A stretch of DNA of 33,970 bases from Methylobacterium sp. Leaf118 (lineage in GTDB: Bacteria; Pseudomonadota; Alphaproteobacteria; Rhizobiales; Beijerinckiaceae). The notes below the pieces were generated by a model. It searched no databases. It worked only from the letters and a program-made list of their open reading frames with translations, and was not told where the DNA came from. The stretch is from the NCBI RefSeq assembly GCF_920984675.1, contig NZ_CAKLBV010000051.1:1-33970 (forward strand). The letters are read 5' to 3'. Position numbers and translations under genes: made by a program. Positions 7,505-15,529 of this stretch are shown here, in pieces (positions within the stretch are counted from its first letter, which is position 1; each line of letters begins with the position of its first letter).

Positions 7505-7679
7505 TCACGCAAGGCGCGCCGCGGCGGAGACGCCCGGCGCGCTTCGCGTTTCGGCCGAAGGCTGATGGGGCGCAAGCCGACTGGGTGAAGGGCATCCCGG
7601 ACGGCCTCGGCGGCCCCCTTGCCGGGATCGTCGACGCGGCATCACGGCATCTTCGCACGACAGCGCAGCGATCCGGCGG

Positions 7680-7887
7680 CCCGATCCCCAAGCGGCCCGA
7701 TCCCCAAGCGGCCCGATCCCCAAGAGGCCCGATCCCCAAGAGGCCCGATCCCCAAGAGGCCCGATCCCCAAGAGGCCCGATCCCCAAGAGGCCCGATCCC
7801 CAAGAGGCCCGATCCCCAAGAGGCCCGATCCCCAAGAGGCCCGATCCCCAAGAGGCCCGATCCCCAAGAGGCCCGATCCCCAAGAGG
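7680..7887. repeat. 16-bp tandem repeat array, 13 units
   Basis: Thirteen head-to-tail copies of CCCGATCCCCAAGAGG with no spacers. The first two units (7680-7711) carry C instead of A at position 14 (AAGCGG); the other eleven are identical. The unit length is not a multiple of three, so every frame reads a 48-bp period. Near-identity suggests recent expansion by slippage, so copy number probably varies between strains. It is not a CRISPR because there are no spacers. Confidence 0.95.
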
Positions 7888-8123
7888 CCTGGGACAGGAC
7901 CGATGATCCCTCCCCTCACGTCCGGCGGACGAAAGCCGCCCGCCTTCGCGGCGGCCATCGACGATCGGTCCGCATCGTCGATGGGGCTGGCGGTGACGGA
8001 GAGGGCCTCGAAGCGCGGCGTGCCGTCAGGCGTCCGATCCCGACCGATTCGGCATCGACGCCCAAGGCGGCGCGGTGGGACGAGATCGCGCGACTGTTTT
8101 CCGCGGTCGCGCCGCGTCTCGAA

Positions 8124-8429
8124 TCAGTGAACGCGCAGGGCGCCCTCGTCGACGCGAGGCTCGAGCGACGTGTCCCGCTCCATCCTCGACTCCAGGGCGA
8201 GGGCATTCGCGTCGAACTCGTCGGCCATTTCATGAAGCATGACGACGGCCGGGTCGGCCTGCTCTGTCATGGCATGCGCAAGGCGCCGGCACTGCTCGGC
8301 TTTCTGACGGAAATAGGCTGCGGCCACTTTCATGCGACCAGAATGGTCAAGCTCGCGCAAAAGGCGAGTCACGATGCCGTCAGGCGCGCCATCAGCGCGG
8401 CGCGCGTCCGGGAAGACGGCGTCCTCCAT
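8124..8429 (-). CDS. 101-aa protein of unknown function
   Basis: The C-terminal 70 residues start with KVAAAYFRQKAEQCRRLA and form an amphipathic helical protein rich in Ala, Glu and Arg. This opening is common in short alphaproteobacterial hypothetical proteins, but no function is known to me. The ATG at 8429 is chosen; an internal ATG at 8333 would give a 69-aa version beginning MKVAAAY, which may be the true start since neither has a strong Shine-Dalgarno. Extension beyond 8429 would run through operator site 4. It is divergent from oxc and would share that site. Confidence 0.65.
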   Translation of the reverse strand: MEDAVFPDARRADGAPDGIVTRLLRELDHSGRMKVAAAYFRQKAEQCRRLAHAMTEQADPAVVMLHEMADEFDANALALESRMERDTSLEPRVDEGALRVH

Positions 8430-8460
8430 CAGACCCCGCACATCGGGTCCGCTCTTTCGT

Positions 8461-8489
8461 TTGACCACGTATTTGGTATTTGGTATACC
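8461..8489 (+). promoter_or_regulatory. Candidate oxc promoter, overlapped by operator site 4
   Basis: TTGACC (8461-8466), 17-bp spacer, TATACC (8484-8489) is the best sigma-70-like promoter in the window. The expected start near 8496 gives a leader of about 135 nt. The operator core at 8474-8490 covers the -10 box and most of the spacer, the arrangement expected for a repressor. Confidence 0.6.
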
Positions 8490-8490
8490 A
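8474..8490. promoter_or_regulatory. Operator-like site 4, between the 101-aa gene and oxc
   Basis: TGGTAT-TTGGT-ATACCA, perfect in both half-sites; read on the other strand it is TGGTAT-ACCAA-ATACCA, identical to the core of site 1. It lies 139 bp before the oxc ATG and 44 bp before the divergent 101-aa gene. Confidence 0.75.
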
Positions 8491-8629
8491 AATGCGCAGC
8501 ACAAGACCGGCCTCCACAATGAGGGGCCGGGCGCCGGTCCGGCGCATCGCACCGACGGCCGCCGGAATCCCCGCACAGGGGCCGGGCGCGCCCAGCAAAA
8601 AATCAGAGAACCGAACGGGAGAACGCCGC

Positions 8630-10387
8630 ATGACCGCTCTGGCCCAGAACATCGATGCGATCACCGCGGGGGCGGTGCCCCACGACGAGCCCGCCCTGAC
8701 GGACGGCTTCCACCTCGTCATCGACGCGCTCAAGCTCAACGGCATCGAGACGATCTACAACGTCCCCGGCATCCCGATCACCGATCTCGGCCGCCTCGCC
8801 CAGGCCGAGGGTCTGCGCGTCATCTCCTTCCGCCACGAGCAGAACGCGGGCAACGCCGCCGCGATCGCCGGCTTCCTCACCAAGAAGCCGGGCATCTGCC
8901 TCACCGTTTCGGCTCCGGGCTTCCTCAACGGCCTGACGGCGCTCGCCAACGCCACCACGAACTGCTTCCCGATGATCCTGATCTCCGGCTCCTCCGAGCG
9001 TGAGATCGTCGACCTGCAGCAGGGCGACTACGAGGAGATGGATCAGCTCGCCATCGCCAAGCCGCTCTGCAAGGCCGCCTTCCGCGTGCTGCACGCCGCC
9101 GATATCGGCATCGGTGTCGCCCGCGCGATCCGCGCCGCGGTCTCCGGCCGTCCGGGCGGCGTCTATCTCGACCTGCCCGCGAAGCTGTTCTCGCAGGTGA
9201 TCGACGGCGCGCTCGGCGCGAAGTCGCTCGTGAAGGTGATCGATGCGGCTCCGGCCCAGCTCCCGGCCCCGGCCGCCATCGCCCGGGCGCTGGACGTGCT
9301 GAAGTCGGCCGAGCGTCCGCTCATCATCCTCGGCAAGGGCGCGGCCTACGCCCAGGCCGACGAGGCGGTGCGCGCCCTCGTCGAGGAGAGCGGCATCCCC
9401 TACGTGCCGATGAGCATGGCCAAGGGCCTCCTGCCCGACACCCACCCGCTCTCGGCCGGTGCGGCCCGCTCCACCGCGCTCAAGGATTCCGACGTGGTGC
9501 TGCTGGTGGGCGCGCGCCTCAACTGGCTGCTCTCCCACGGCAAGGGCAAGACCTGGGGCGAGCCCGGCTCGAAGCGCTTCATCCAGATCGACATCGAGCC
9601 CCGCGAGATGGACTCGAACGTCGAGATCGTCGCGCCGGTGGTGGGCGATATCGGCTCCTGCGTCGAGGCGCTGCTCGACGGCATCCGCAAGGACTGGAAG
9701 GGCGCGCCCTCCCACTGGCTGGAGACGCTGCGGGGCAAGCGCGAGGCCAACATCGCCAAGATGGCCCCGAAGCTGATGAAGAACTCCTCGCCGATGTGCT
9801 TCCATTCGGCGCTCGGCGCGCTGCGCACTGTCATCAAGGAGCGGCCCGACGCGATCCTCGTCAACGAGGGCGCCAACACCCTCGATCTCGCCCGCGGCAT
9901 CATCGACATGTACCAGCCGCGCAAGCGCCTGGACGTCGGCACCTGGGGCGTGATGGGCATCGGCATGGGCTTCGCCGTCGCGGCCGCCGTCGAGACCGGC
10001 AAGCCGGTTCTGGCGGTCGAGGGCGACTCGGCCTTCGGCTTCTCCGGCATGGAGGTGGAGACCATCTGCCGCTACGAGCTGCCGGTCTGCATCGTGATCT
10101 TCAACAACAACGGCATCTATCGCGGCACCGACACCGACCCGACCGGCCGCGATCCGGGCACCACCGTCTTCGTCAAGAATTCCCGCTACGACAAGATGAT
10201 GGAGGCCTTCGGCGGCGTCGGCGTGAACGTCACCACGCCGGACGAGCTGAAGCGGGCCGTGGACGCGGCGATGGATTCCGGCAAGCCGACCCTCATCAAC
10301 GCCGAGATCGACCCGACCGCCGGCAGCGAGAGCGGCAATATCGGCAGCCTCAACCCGCAGAGCACCCTGAAGAAGAAGGGGGGCTGA
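8630..10387 (+). CDS. oxc: Oxalyl-CoA decarboxylase
   Basis: 585-aa thiamine diphosphate enzyme that converts oxalyl-CoA to formyl-CoA and CO2. It has the three-domain layout of the family: pyrimidine-binding domain with the catalytic Glu E70 (SFRHEQNAG), a central domain, and the pyrophosphate domain with the ThDP/Mg motif starting GDSAFGFSG and ending in FNNN. Substrate-region blocks are nearly those of the Oxalobacter enzyme (SAPGFLNG, GSSEREIVDLQQGDYEEMDQ, NEGANTLD, GTWGVMGIGMG). The ATG at 8630 has GGGAGAA 6-8 bases upstream; the frame extends upstream through the operator, but the extension is not enzyme-like. Formyl-CoA goes to Frc, which regenerates oxalyl-CoA and releases formate. 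Confidence 0.97.
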   Translation: MTALAQNIDAITAGAVPHDEPALTDGFHLVIDALKLNGIETIYNVPGIPITDLGRLAQAEGLRVISFRHEQNAGNAAAIAGFLTKKPGICLTVSAPGFLNGLTALANATTNCFPMILISGSSEREIVDLQQGDYEEMDQLAIAKPLCKAAFRVLHAADIGIGVARAIRAAVSGRPGGVYLDLPAKLFSQVIDGALGAKSLVKVIDAAPAQLPAPAAIARALDVLKSAERPLIILGKGAAYAQADEAVRALVEESGIPYVPMSMAKGLLPDTHPLSAGAARSTALKDSDVVLLVGARLNWLLSHGKGKTWGEPGSKRFIQIDIEPREMDSNVEIVAPVVGDIGSCVEALLDGIRKDWKGAPSHWLETLRGKREANIAKMAPKLMKNSSPMCFHSALGALRTVIKERPDAILVNEGANTLDLARGIIDMYQPRKRLDVGTWGVMGIGMGFAVAAAVETGKPVLAVEGDSAFGFSGMEVETICRYELPVCIVIFNNNGIYRGTDTDPTGRDPGTTVFVKNSRYDKMMEAFGGVGVNVTTPDELKRAVDAAMDSGKPTLINAEIDPTAGSESGNIGSLNPQSTLKKKGG

Positions 10388-10420
10388 GGCCCTCCGGCCT
10401 TCCCGACCTTCGTCTGACTC

Positions 10421-10460
10421 GGACCGCGGTGCCTTCCGGGCACCGCGGTCCTCTTCGTTT
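10421..10460 (+). terminator. Terminator of oxc
   Basis: GGACCGCGGTGCC (10421-10433), loop ttcc, then GGGCACCGCGGTCC, giving a perfect 13-bp stem (right arm 10439-10451) followed by TCTTCGTTT. It begins 33 bases after the oxc stop. Confidence 0.85.
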
Positions 10461-10568
10461 CTGGGCCTTGCCCACGTTCGGATGACCGGAATGCCGCTCC
10501 TCGCCCCTGGCAGAGATGAGCGGCGCCGAGGCGTCGCGGGCGGCCGGCCCCCGTCACGGACGCATCCC

Positions 10569-11288
10569 ATGGACTCCTCCGCGATCGATCCGACCCTTCC
10601 CCTCGACCCGCGGCTCGCCGGGCGGCTCGCCTTCCTGCCGCGCCTGCCGACCAAGCCGCCGCTGCCGCCAGGCCGCCACGCGCTCGGGCTGTTCGAGACC
10701 CGCGACGCGCTGATCCGCGTGCCCGAGCACATCGATCCGCGCCTGCCGACGCCCCTCGTGGTGCTGTTCCACGGCGGTGGCGGGAGCGCAGAGAAGATCC
10801 TGCCGATGCTGGAGGGGCACGCCCAGGCGCGGGGCTTCCTGCTGCTCGCCCCGCAATCGCTGCTTCCGACCTGGGACCTCGTCATCGCGGGCAACGGCCC
10901 GGACCGGGAGCGGCTCGACCGCGCCCTCGCCGAGGTGGCCGACCGCTTCCTGATCGATCCGCGCCACCTCGCCTTCGCCGGCCATTCGGACGGGGGCAGC
11001 TACACGCTCTCGATCGGCCTCACCAATGGCGACCGGGTCAGCCACCTGATCGTGTCGTCGGCCGGCTTCATGTCGGTGCAGATGCAGGTGGGGGCGCCGA
11101 AGATTTTCCTGTCGCACGGCACCCGCGACGAGCAGATCGGCATCGACCGCAGCGCCCGCACCCATGCCCGCCTGCTGCGCGGGGCGGGCTACGACCTGAC
11201 TTATGTCGAGTATGACGGGCCGCACGCCTACGATCCGGGCGTCGTGGCCCAGGCGGTCGATTTCTTTCTCGGCGACTTCTTCGCCTGA
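10569..11288 (+). CDS. Alpha/beta-hydrolase, phospholipase/carboxylesterase type
   Basis: 239-aa probable cytoplasmic esterase. The oxyanion-hole segment LFHGGGG comes first, then the nucleophile elbow GHSDG with Ser140, Asp187 in SHGTRDEQIG and His219 in YDGPHAYD, a full catalytic triad in family order. The ATG at 10569 is used; the frame is open to 10482 but the extra part is Arg/Gly-rich and not domain-like. The Shine-Dalgarno is weak. The substrate is unknown. It sits between oxc and the convergent glycosyltransferase gene (7-bp gap). A link to oxalate metabolism is not shown, and a terminator separates it from oxc. Confidence 0.85.
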   Translation: MDSSAIDPTLPLDPRLAGRLAFLPRLPTKPPLPPGRHALGLFETRDALIRVPEHIDPRLPTPLVVLFHGGGGSAEKILPMLEGHAQARGFLLLAPQSLLPTWDLVIAGNGPDRERLDRALAEVADRFLIDPRHLAFAGHSDGGSYTLSIGLTNGDRVSHLIVSSAGFMSVQMQVGAPKIFLSHGTRDEQIGIDRSARTHARLLRGAGYDLTYVEYDGPHAYDPGVVAQAVDFFLGDFFA

Positions 11289-11295
11289 GCGGGAC

Positions 11296-13413
11296 TCAGC
11301 CGGGGGCGGCGCACCATCGCTGCCACATGGCCGCGAAGGCGGCGCCCACCTCGGCCGCATGGCGCGCCGCGTCCCGGTGCGGGCTCGCGCGCAGCCGCGC
11401 GCGCAGGGTGCCGCGCCAGCGGGCGCGTTCGGCCGCCTCCCCCGCTAGGGCGACCGCGCGGGCGACGTAGCCGTCGACGTCGTCGGCGACCCAGTCCGAC
11501 AACCCGGCCCCGTCGAGCACGGCGGCGCCCATGCGGCCGAGCGTCCGCGCGCCCCGCAGGGCGATCAGCGGCACGCCCATGTGGAGCGTGTCGTAGCTCG
11601 TCGTGCCGCCGTTGAAGGGGAACGGATCGAGGGCGATGTCGACCCGGGCATGGGCCGCGAATCGCTCGGTCCGGGAATAGGGCATCAGATCGAGGCGGGC
11701 GGCGTCGAGTCCGGCCGCGCCCAGGCGCGCTTCGGTCTCCGCGCGCGTCTGCGGGTCGGCGAGGTCGGGGACCACGAGGAGCAGGCGCGCGTCCGGCACC
11801 GCGTCGAGGATGCGCGCCCAGGCGGAGAGCGTCGGGCCGCTCAGCTTCTCCGGCCGGTTGAGGCAGCCGAAGGTGACCCAGCCGGTCGTGTCGCTGGGCG
11901 GCGGCGAGGGTTCGGGCGCGGCCGGATCGGGCGCGTAGCAATAGGCTACGCCGGGGAGCCGCCACAGCCGCTCGGGATGGAGCGGATCGTCCGGAATCCC
12001 CTCGGGATCGTAGGCGGCGTCGGTCAGGCGGTAATCGATCGCCGTGAGGCCGGTGGTGACCGGCAGGCCGATCCAAGTGACCTGGACCGGCGCGGGTCGG
12101 CGCGCGAAGACGGTCAGTCGATGGCCGGCACTGTGCCCCGAGAGATCGACCAGAATGTCGATCCGGTCGTCCTCGATGGCCCGGCTCGCCCGATCGTCGT
12201 CGAGGCCGGCGATGTCGCGCCAGCCCGCGGTCAGGGCCTTCAGGCGCCCGGTCGTCGCGTCGGCGGGGCCGTTGGCGTAGGCGAAGACCTCGAACCGGTC
12301 CCGGTCATGGTGGCGCAGGAACGGCTCGATGAAGCGGGCGACCGGGTGATCGCACAGGTCGCCCGACACGAGGCCGATCCTCAGCCGCCGGTCGCCGGAC
12401 CGGTCGGCCGCGAAGGGACGGGTCCGCCGCAATGGGTCGGCGTGGCGGCGGCCATAGGCGGTCGCCTGCCGCGCGGCCTCGGCAGGCGCGGCGTAGAGGG
12501 CGGTCTGGACGAGGTTGCTGTGAACGATCGCGTCGTCGGGATCGGCGGCGAGCGCCGCTTCCAGCACGGCGAGCGCCTCGGCCGGGCGTCCCAGGCGCAG
12601 CAGCAGGACGCCGCGGTTGTTGCGGGCGCGGGCCGTGTCGGCGGTGAGCCGCGCCGCCGCCACGTTCGAGCGCAGGGCCGCTCCGAGGCGGCCACAGGCA
12701 ACGGAGAGGTCGGCGAGCCGGGCCTGCGCCTCGGCCCGATCCGGGTCGAGGGCGACGGCCCGTTCGAGCAGGGCGAGCGCCTCGGCCTTCCGTTCGGCCC
12801 GCAGATGGACCGAGGCGAGATCGATCAGGTAGGTGGCGTTGCCGCCGTCGAGGCGGGCGGCGAGATCGAGCAGGATCAGGGCCCGCTCGTCCTGCCCCCG
12901 GGCCCGGGCGATCAGACCGGCCCGGTGGATCGCGACCGGGTTGGCGGCGTCGACGGCGATCACGATGTCGAGGCGCGCCTCGGCCTCGTCGAGCCGGCCG
13001 CTCTCCATCAGGACCGCGGCGGCGGCGAGCAGGGTCGTGGCGATGGGCCCGGTCAGCGCGCGGATCGTGGCGGCGGGGAAGCCCCAGGTCTTGAAGCGGT
13101 CGAGGAGGGTGCGCGCCTCCGCGAGGCGGTCCGTGGCCAGGAGGGCCGCGGCCAGCCCGGCCCAATGCGCGGCCTGATCGGGGGCGGCCCGCAGGGCGTC
13201 GACGAGCTGCGGCACGGCCCGTCCGGGCTCGCCGCCCCGGCTCGCCACCATGCCGAGCCCGAACCGCGCCGCGGCGTTGCCCGGGGCCCCCGCGAGGGCC
13301 CGGGTGAAATCCCGCTCGGCCTCGGCGAGGCGGCCCGCCTCGAGATGCGCGCTGCCGGACCGCAGCAGCGTCTCCACGGGCGCCGCCGTCCCGGATCGTA
13401 GTCTGCGCGTCAT
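11296..13413 (-). CDS. TPR protein with O-GlcNAc-transferase-like (GT41) domain
   Basis: 705 aa. Residues about 10-315 are tandem tetratricopeptide repeats (for example ALALLERAVALDPDRAEAQARLADL). Residues about 344-705 are a GT41/SPINDLY-type catalytic region: RIGLVSGDLCDHPV with H356, then VDLSGHSAGHRL, QVTWIGLPVTTGL, FGCLNRPEKLS and the UDP-pocket-like GGTTSYDTLHMGVPL. Bacterial members often glycosylate surface or flagellar proteins with a nucleotide-sugar donor; acceptor and sugar here are unknown. The ATG at 13413 follows a GGGAGG about 14 bases upstream. It lies between oxc and frc without obvious functional relation. Confidence 0.85.
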   Translation of the reverse strand: MTRRLRSGTAAPVETLLRSGSAHLEAGRLAEAERDFTRALAGAPGNAAARFGLGMVASRGGEPGRAVPQLVDALRAAPDQAAHWAGLAAALLATDRLAEARTLLDRFKTWGFPAATIRALTGPIATTLLAAAAVLMESGRLDEAEARLDIVIAVDAANPVAIHRAGLIARARGQDERALILLDLAARLDGGNATYLIDLASVHLRAERKAEALALLERAVALDPDRAEAQARLADLSVACGRLGAALRSNVAAARLTADTARARNNRGVLLLRLGRPAEALAVLEAALAADPDDAIVHSNLVQTALYAAPAEAARQATAYGRRHADPLRRTRPFAADRSGDRRLRIGLVSGDLCDHPVARFIEPFLRHHDRDRFEVFAYANGPADATTGRLKALTAGWRDIAGLDDDRASRAIEDDRIDILVDLSGHSAGHRLTVFARRPAPVQVTWIGLPVTTGLTAIDYRLTDAAYDPEGIPDDPLHPERLWRLPGVAYCYAPDPAAPEPSPPPSDTTGWVTFGCLNRPEKLSGPTLSAWARILDAVPDARLLLVVPDLADPQTRAETEARLGAAGLDAARLDLMPYSRTERFAAHARVDIALDPFPFNGGTTSYDTLHMGVPLIALRGARTLGRMGAAVLDGAGLSDWVADDVDGYVARAVALAGEAAERARWRGTLRARLRASPHRDAARHAAEVGAAFAAMWQRWCAAPG

Positions 13414-13512
13414 CCGACACCCGCCTGCCTCCCGGGATTGTCGGCAGGCCATGGTTAACGATCCGTTGCCGACCGGTCGGCGCGGGCTCGCCCCCCCGGG
13501 GCGGGGCGTCAG

Positions 13513-13544
13513 ACAAAAATGGCCGAGCCGCAAGCGGCCCGGCC
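13513..13544 (-). terminator. Rho-independent terminator downstream of frc
   Basis: On the minus strand GGCCGGGCCGC-tt-GCGGCTCGGCC (11-bp stem with one G-T pair) is followed by ATTTTTGTC. It ends the frc transcript before the glycosyltransferase gene. Two further GC hairpins lie between frc and this site (13592-13619 and 13567-13586, the latter followed by GTTTTCC), so readthrough should be low. Confidence 0.85.
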
Positions 13545-13635
13545 AAGTCATACGGAGGAGGAAAACGACCGGGGAAGGATCCGGTCATGATCTCCCGGGG
13601 CGAAACACCGTCCCGGGAGGGTAACGCCCGCCGAA

Positions 13636-14886
13636 TCAGACGGCGCGGGCCTCGTGCATCGCGGCGATCTGCTCGGGCGTGTAGCCGAGCCCCGCCAGCA
13701 CCTCGTCGGTGTGCTCACCGAGGAGGGGCGATGCCTTGATGTCGACCTTCATGTCCGAGAACTTGATCGGCGAACCGACCGTCAGGTACGAGCCGAGCTT
13801 CGGATGCGGAACCTCGACGATGGTGCCGCTGGCGCGCAGCGACGGATCGGCGGCGATTTCCTTCATCGACAGCACCGGCGAGCACGGGATGTCGAACTTG
13901 CGCAGGATGTCGACGGCCTCGAACTTGGTCTTGTCGGCCAGCCAATCCTCGATCAGGGCGAAGATCTCGAAGATCTTGTCCTGGCGGGCGCGGGCGGTGT
14001 TGTAGGCCGGATCGTCGATCCACTCGGGCTTGTTGAGGGCCTTGCAGATCGGGGCCCAGGCATGCCCCTGGATGGTGAAGTAGATGTAGGCGTTCGGGTC
14101 GGTCTGCCAGCCCTTGCACTTGAGCACCCAGCCCGGCTGGCCGCCACCGCCCGCGTTGCCGCCGCGCGGCACCACGTCCGAGAACTCGCCGTGCGGGTAT
14201 TGCGGGTACTCCTCGAGGTAGCCGATGGCGTCGAGGCGCTGCTGGTCGCGCAGCTTCACGCGGCAGAGGTTGATCACCGAATCCTGCATCGACACGGCGA
14301 CCTTCTGGCCCTTGCCGGTCTTGTTCTTGGCGTGCAGCGCCGTGAGGATGCCGATGGCCAGGTGCATGCCGGTGTTGGAGTCACCGAGCGCAGCGGCCGA
14401 CACGGTGGGGGGGCCGTCCCAGAAGCCGGTGGTCGAGGCGGCGCCGCCGGCGCACTGGGCCACGTTCTCGTAGACCTTCAGGTCCTCGTAGTGGTGGCCG
14501 TCGGAGAAGCCCTTCACCGAGGCGAGGATCATGCCCGGGTTGAGGGACTGGATGTGGGCCCAGGTGAAGCCCATGCGGTCCAGAGCGCCGGGGCCGAAAT
14601 TCTCGACCATCACGTCGGATTCACGGATCAGCTTCTCTAGGACTTCCTTGCCCTGAGGGTTCTTGGTGTCCAGCGTCAGCGAACGCTTGTTGGAATTCAG
14701 CATCGTGAAGTAGAGCGCGTCGGCGTCCTCGACGTGGCGCAGCTGGGTGCGGGTCACGTCGCCGGAGCCCGGGCGCTCGACCTTGATCACGTCCGCGCCG
14801 AACCACGCGAGGAGCTGCGTGCAGGCCGGACCCGCCTGGACGTGGGTGAAATCGATGATCCGGATACCTTCGAGCGGCTGGGTCAT
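13636..14886 (-). CDS. frc: Formyl-CoA:oxalate CoA-transferase
   Basis: 416-aa class III CoA-transferase (CaiB-BaiF family) that moves CoA from formyl-CoA to oxalate, giving oxalyl-CoA for Oxc and free formate. Residues known from the Oxalobacter enzyme are present: Q17 (HVQAGP), catalytic D169 (GDSNTG) and the flexible glycine loop at about 246-249 (GGGGQPG). Blocks such as FGADVIKVERPGSGD and NSNKRSLTLDTK match the family. The ATG at 14886 is preceded by CAGGGAGAACGCCGCA, similar to the oxc start region. The region just upstream holds a 17-bp tandem repeat array instead of the operator seen at oxc, so its control may differ. Confidence 0.97.
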   Translation of the reverse strand: MTQPLEGIRIIDFTHVQAGPACTQLLAWFGADVIKVERPGSGDVTRTQLRHVEDADALYFTMLNSNKRSLTLDTKNPQGKEVLEKLIRESDVMVENFGPGALDRMGFTWAHIQSLNPGMILASVKGFSDGHHYEDLKVYENVAQCAGGAASTTGFWDGPPTVSAAALGDSNTGMHLAIGILTALHAKNKTGKGQKVAVSMQDSVINLCRVKLRDQQRLDAIGYLEEYPQYPHGEFSDVVPRGGNAGGGGQPGWVLKCKGWQTDPNAYIYFTIQGHAWAPICKALNKPEWIDDPAYNTARARQDKIFEIFALIEDWLADKTKFEAVDILRKFDIPCSPVLSMKEIAADPSLRASGTIVEVPHPKLGSYLTVGSPIKFSDMKVDIKASPLLGEHTDEVLAGLGYTPEQIAAMHEARAV

Positions 14887-14931
14887 TGCGGCGTTCTCCC
14901 TGGTGGCTTCTGCTTGGAGTGCTTGGGAATT

Positions 14932-15015
14932 TTGGACGTCAAGAATGCGAGGACTTCAAGAATCGGAGGACTTCAGGAATCGGAGGACTTGGGAAATCGG
15001 GGGTCTCGGCAATCG
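14932..15015. repeat. 17-bp tandem repeats upstream of frc
   Basis: Three good copies of GAGGACTTCAAGAATCG and variants (14949-14965, 14966-14982, 14983-14999), flanked by one degenerate copy on each side. The array lies 46-130 bp upstream of the frc start, between the PAS gene stop and frc. Read on the frc strand the unit is CGATTCTTGAAGTCCTC. It differs between copies mainly in the middle, and the third copy reads CGATTTCCCAAGTCCTC. Confidence 0.85.
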
Positions 15016-15055
15016 TTCTCGGTTCAAAGGGACTTGTTTGGAATTCTCAAGGTTG

Positions 15056-15517
15056 TCAGGCGAGCACGAGGGTGCCCAGGGCCTCTTCGAGCTCCGCCAG
15101 GCGGCGGCGCAGGCGGCGCTCCTCCTCGAAGCGCTCGGTCTCGTCGCGGATGACCGCGGCGATGCCGGTGACCTCCCCGTCCGCGCCGTGGAGGAGCGCG
15201 ACGGTGAAGGCGATGGACAGGGACCGCCCGTCCTTGTGCAGGGCCGGCACCTTCAGCACCGAAGTGCCGTAGCGCGTCTGCCCCGTGCGCATCGTCTTGG
15301 CGTACCCGTCCCAGTGGCGCCGGCGATGGCGGTCCGGGGTGATCAGATCGAGGGTCTCGCCCAGCGCCTCGTCCAGCGTGAAGCCGAAGATCCGCTCGGC
15401 GGCCGGATTCCACGTGACGATCCGCCCGTCGGGATCGGACACCACCACCGCGTCGCCGACCGCCGCGACGAGACCCGAAAGGTCGAAGCCCTGCGCCGTA
15501 TGCGTCGCTGCCTGCAT
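15056..15517 (-). CDS. PAS-domain protein
   Basis: 153 aa: one PAS domain (about residues 12-130) with the typical VSDPDGRIVTWNPAAERIFGF opening and a PAC-like end (DGEVTGIAAVIRDETER), then a charged helix (EEERRLRRRLAELEEAL) suited to coiled-coil dimerisation. No kinase, GGDEF, HTH or other output domain is present, so it is a sensor or adaptor that must act on a partner. The cofactor cannot be told from sequence. The ATG at 15517 has GAGGG about 10 bases upstream. A 22-codon reading frame with a strong ribosome binding site ends 12 bases before it. It points towards frc and is preceded by a promoter overlapping operator site 5. Confidence 0.85.
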   Translation of the reverse strand: MQAATHTAQGFDLSGLVAAVGDAVVVSDPDGRIVTWNPAAERIFGFTLDEALGETLDLITPDRHRRRHWDGYAKTMRTGQTRYGTSVLKVPALHKDGRSLSIAFTVALLHGADGEVTGIAAVIRDETERFEEERRLRRRLAELEEALGTLVLA

Positions 15518-15529
15518 GGCGCCCGGCCC

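Larger units (their letters stand above)
7472..8123. other. 652-bp intergenic region with tandem array
   Basis: Between oxlT (+) and the 101-aa gene (-), which converge. It contains the post-oxlT hairpin, the 13-copy 16-bp array at 7680-7887 and an 11-bp-arm inverted repeat (7955-7965 with 7974-7984, 8-base loop). Open frames across it in several phases come from the repeat and GC bias; none has a convincing start or protein-like composition. Confidence 0.6.

Noticed and set aside
7680..7887. CRISPR array
   Set aside because: Repeats are 16 bp, head to tail with no spacers, and no cas genes are near.
7330..8130. Protein-coding gene made of PIPKRPDPQEARSPRG-type repeats
   Set aside because: The repeat unit is not a multiple of three, all frames stay open, and no start signal or flanking domain is seen; it also overlaps the oxlT end in another frame.
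8603..10894. 763-codon minus-strand open frame opposite oxc
   Set aside because: Antisense artefact of third-position GC; oxc on the plus strand is unmistakable.
11581..13401. 606-codon plus-strand open frame opposite the TPR-GT41 gene
   Set aside because: Low-complexity Gly/Arg/Val translation without domains; the minus-strand TPR and GT41 motifs are clear.
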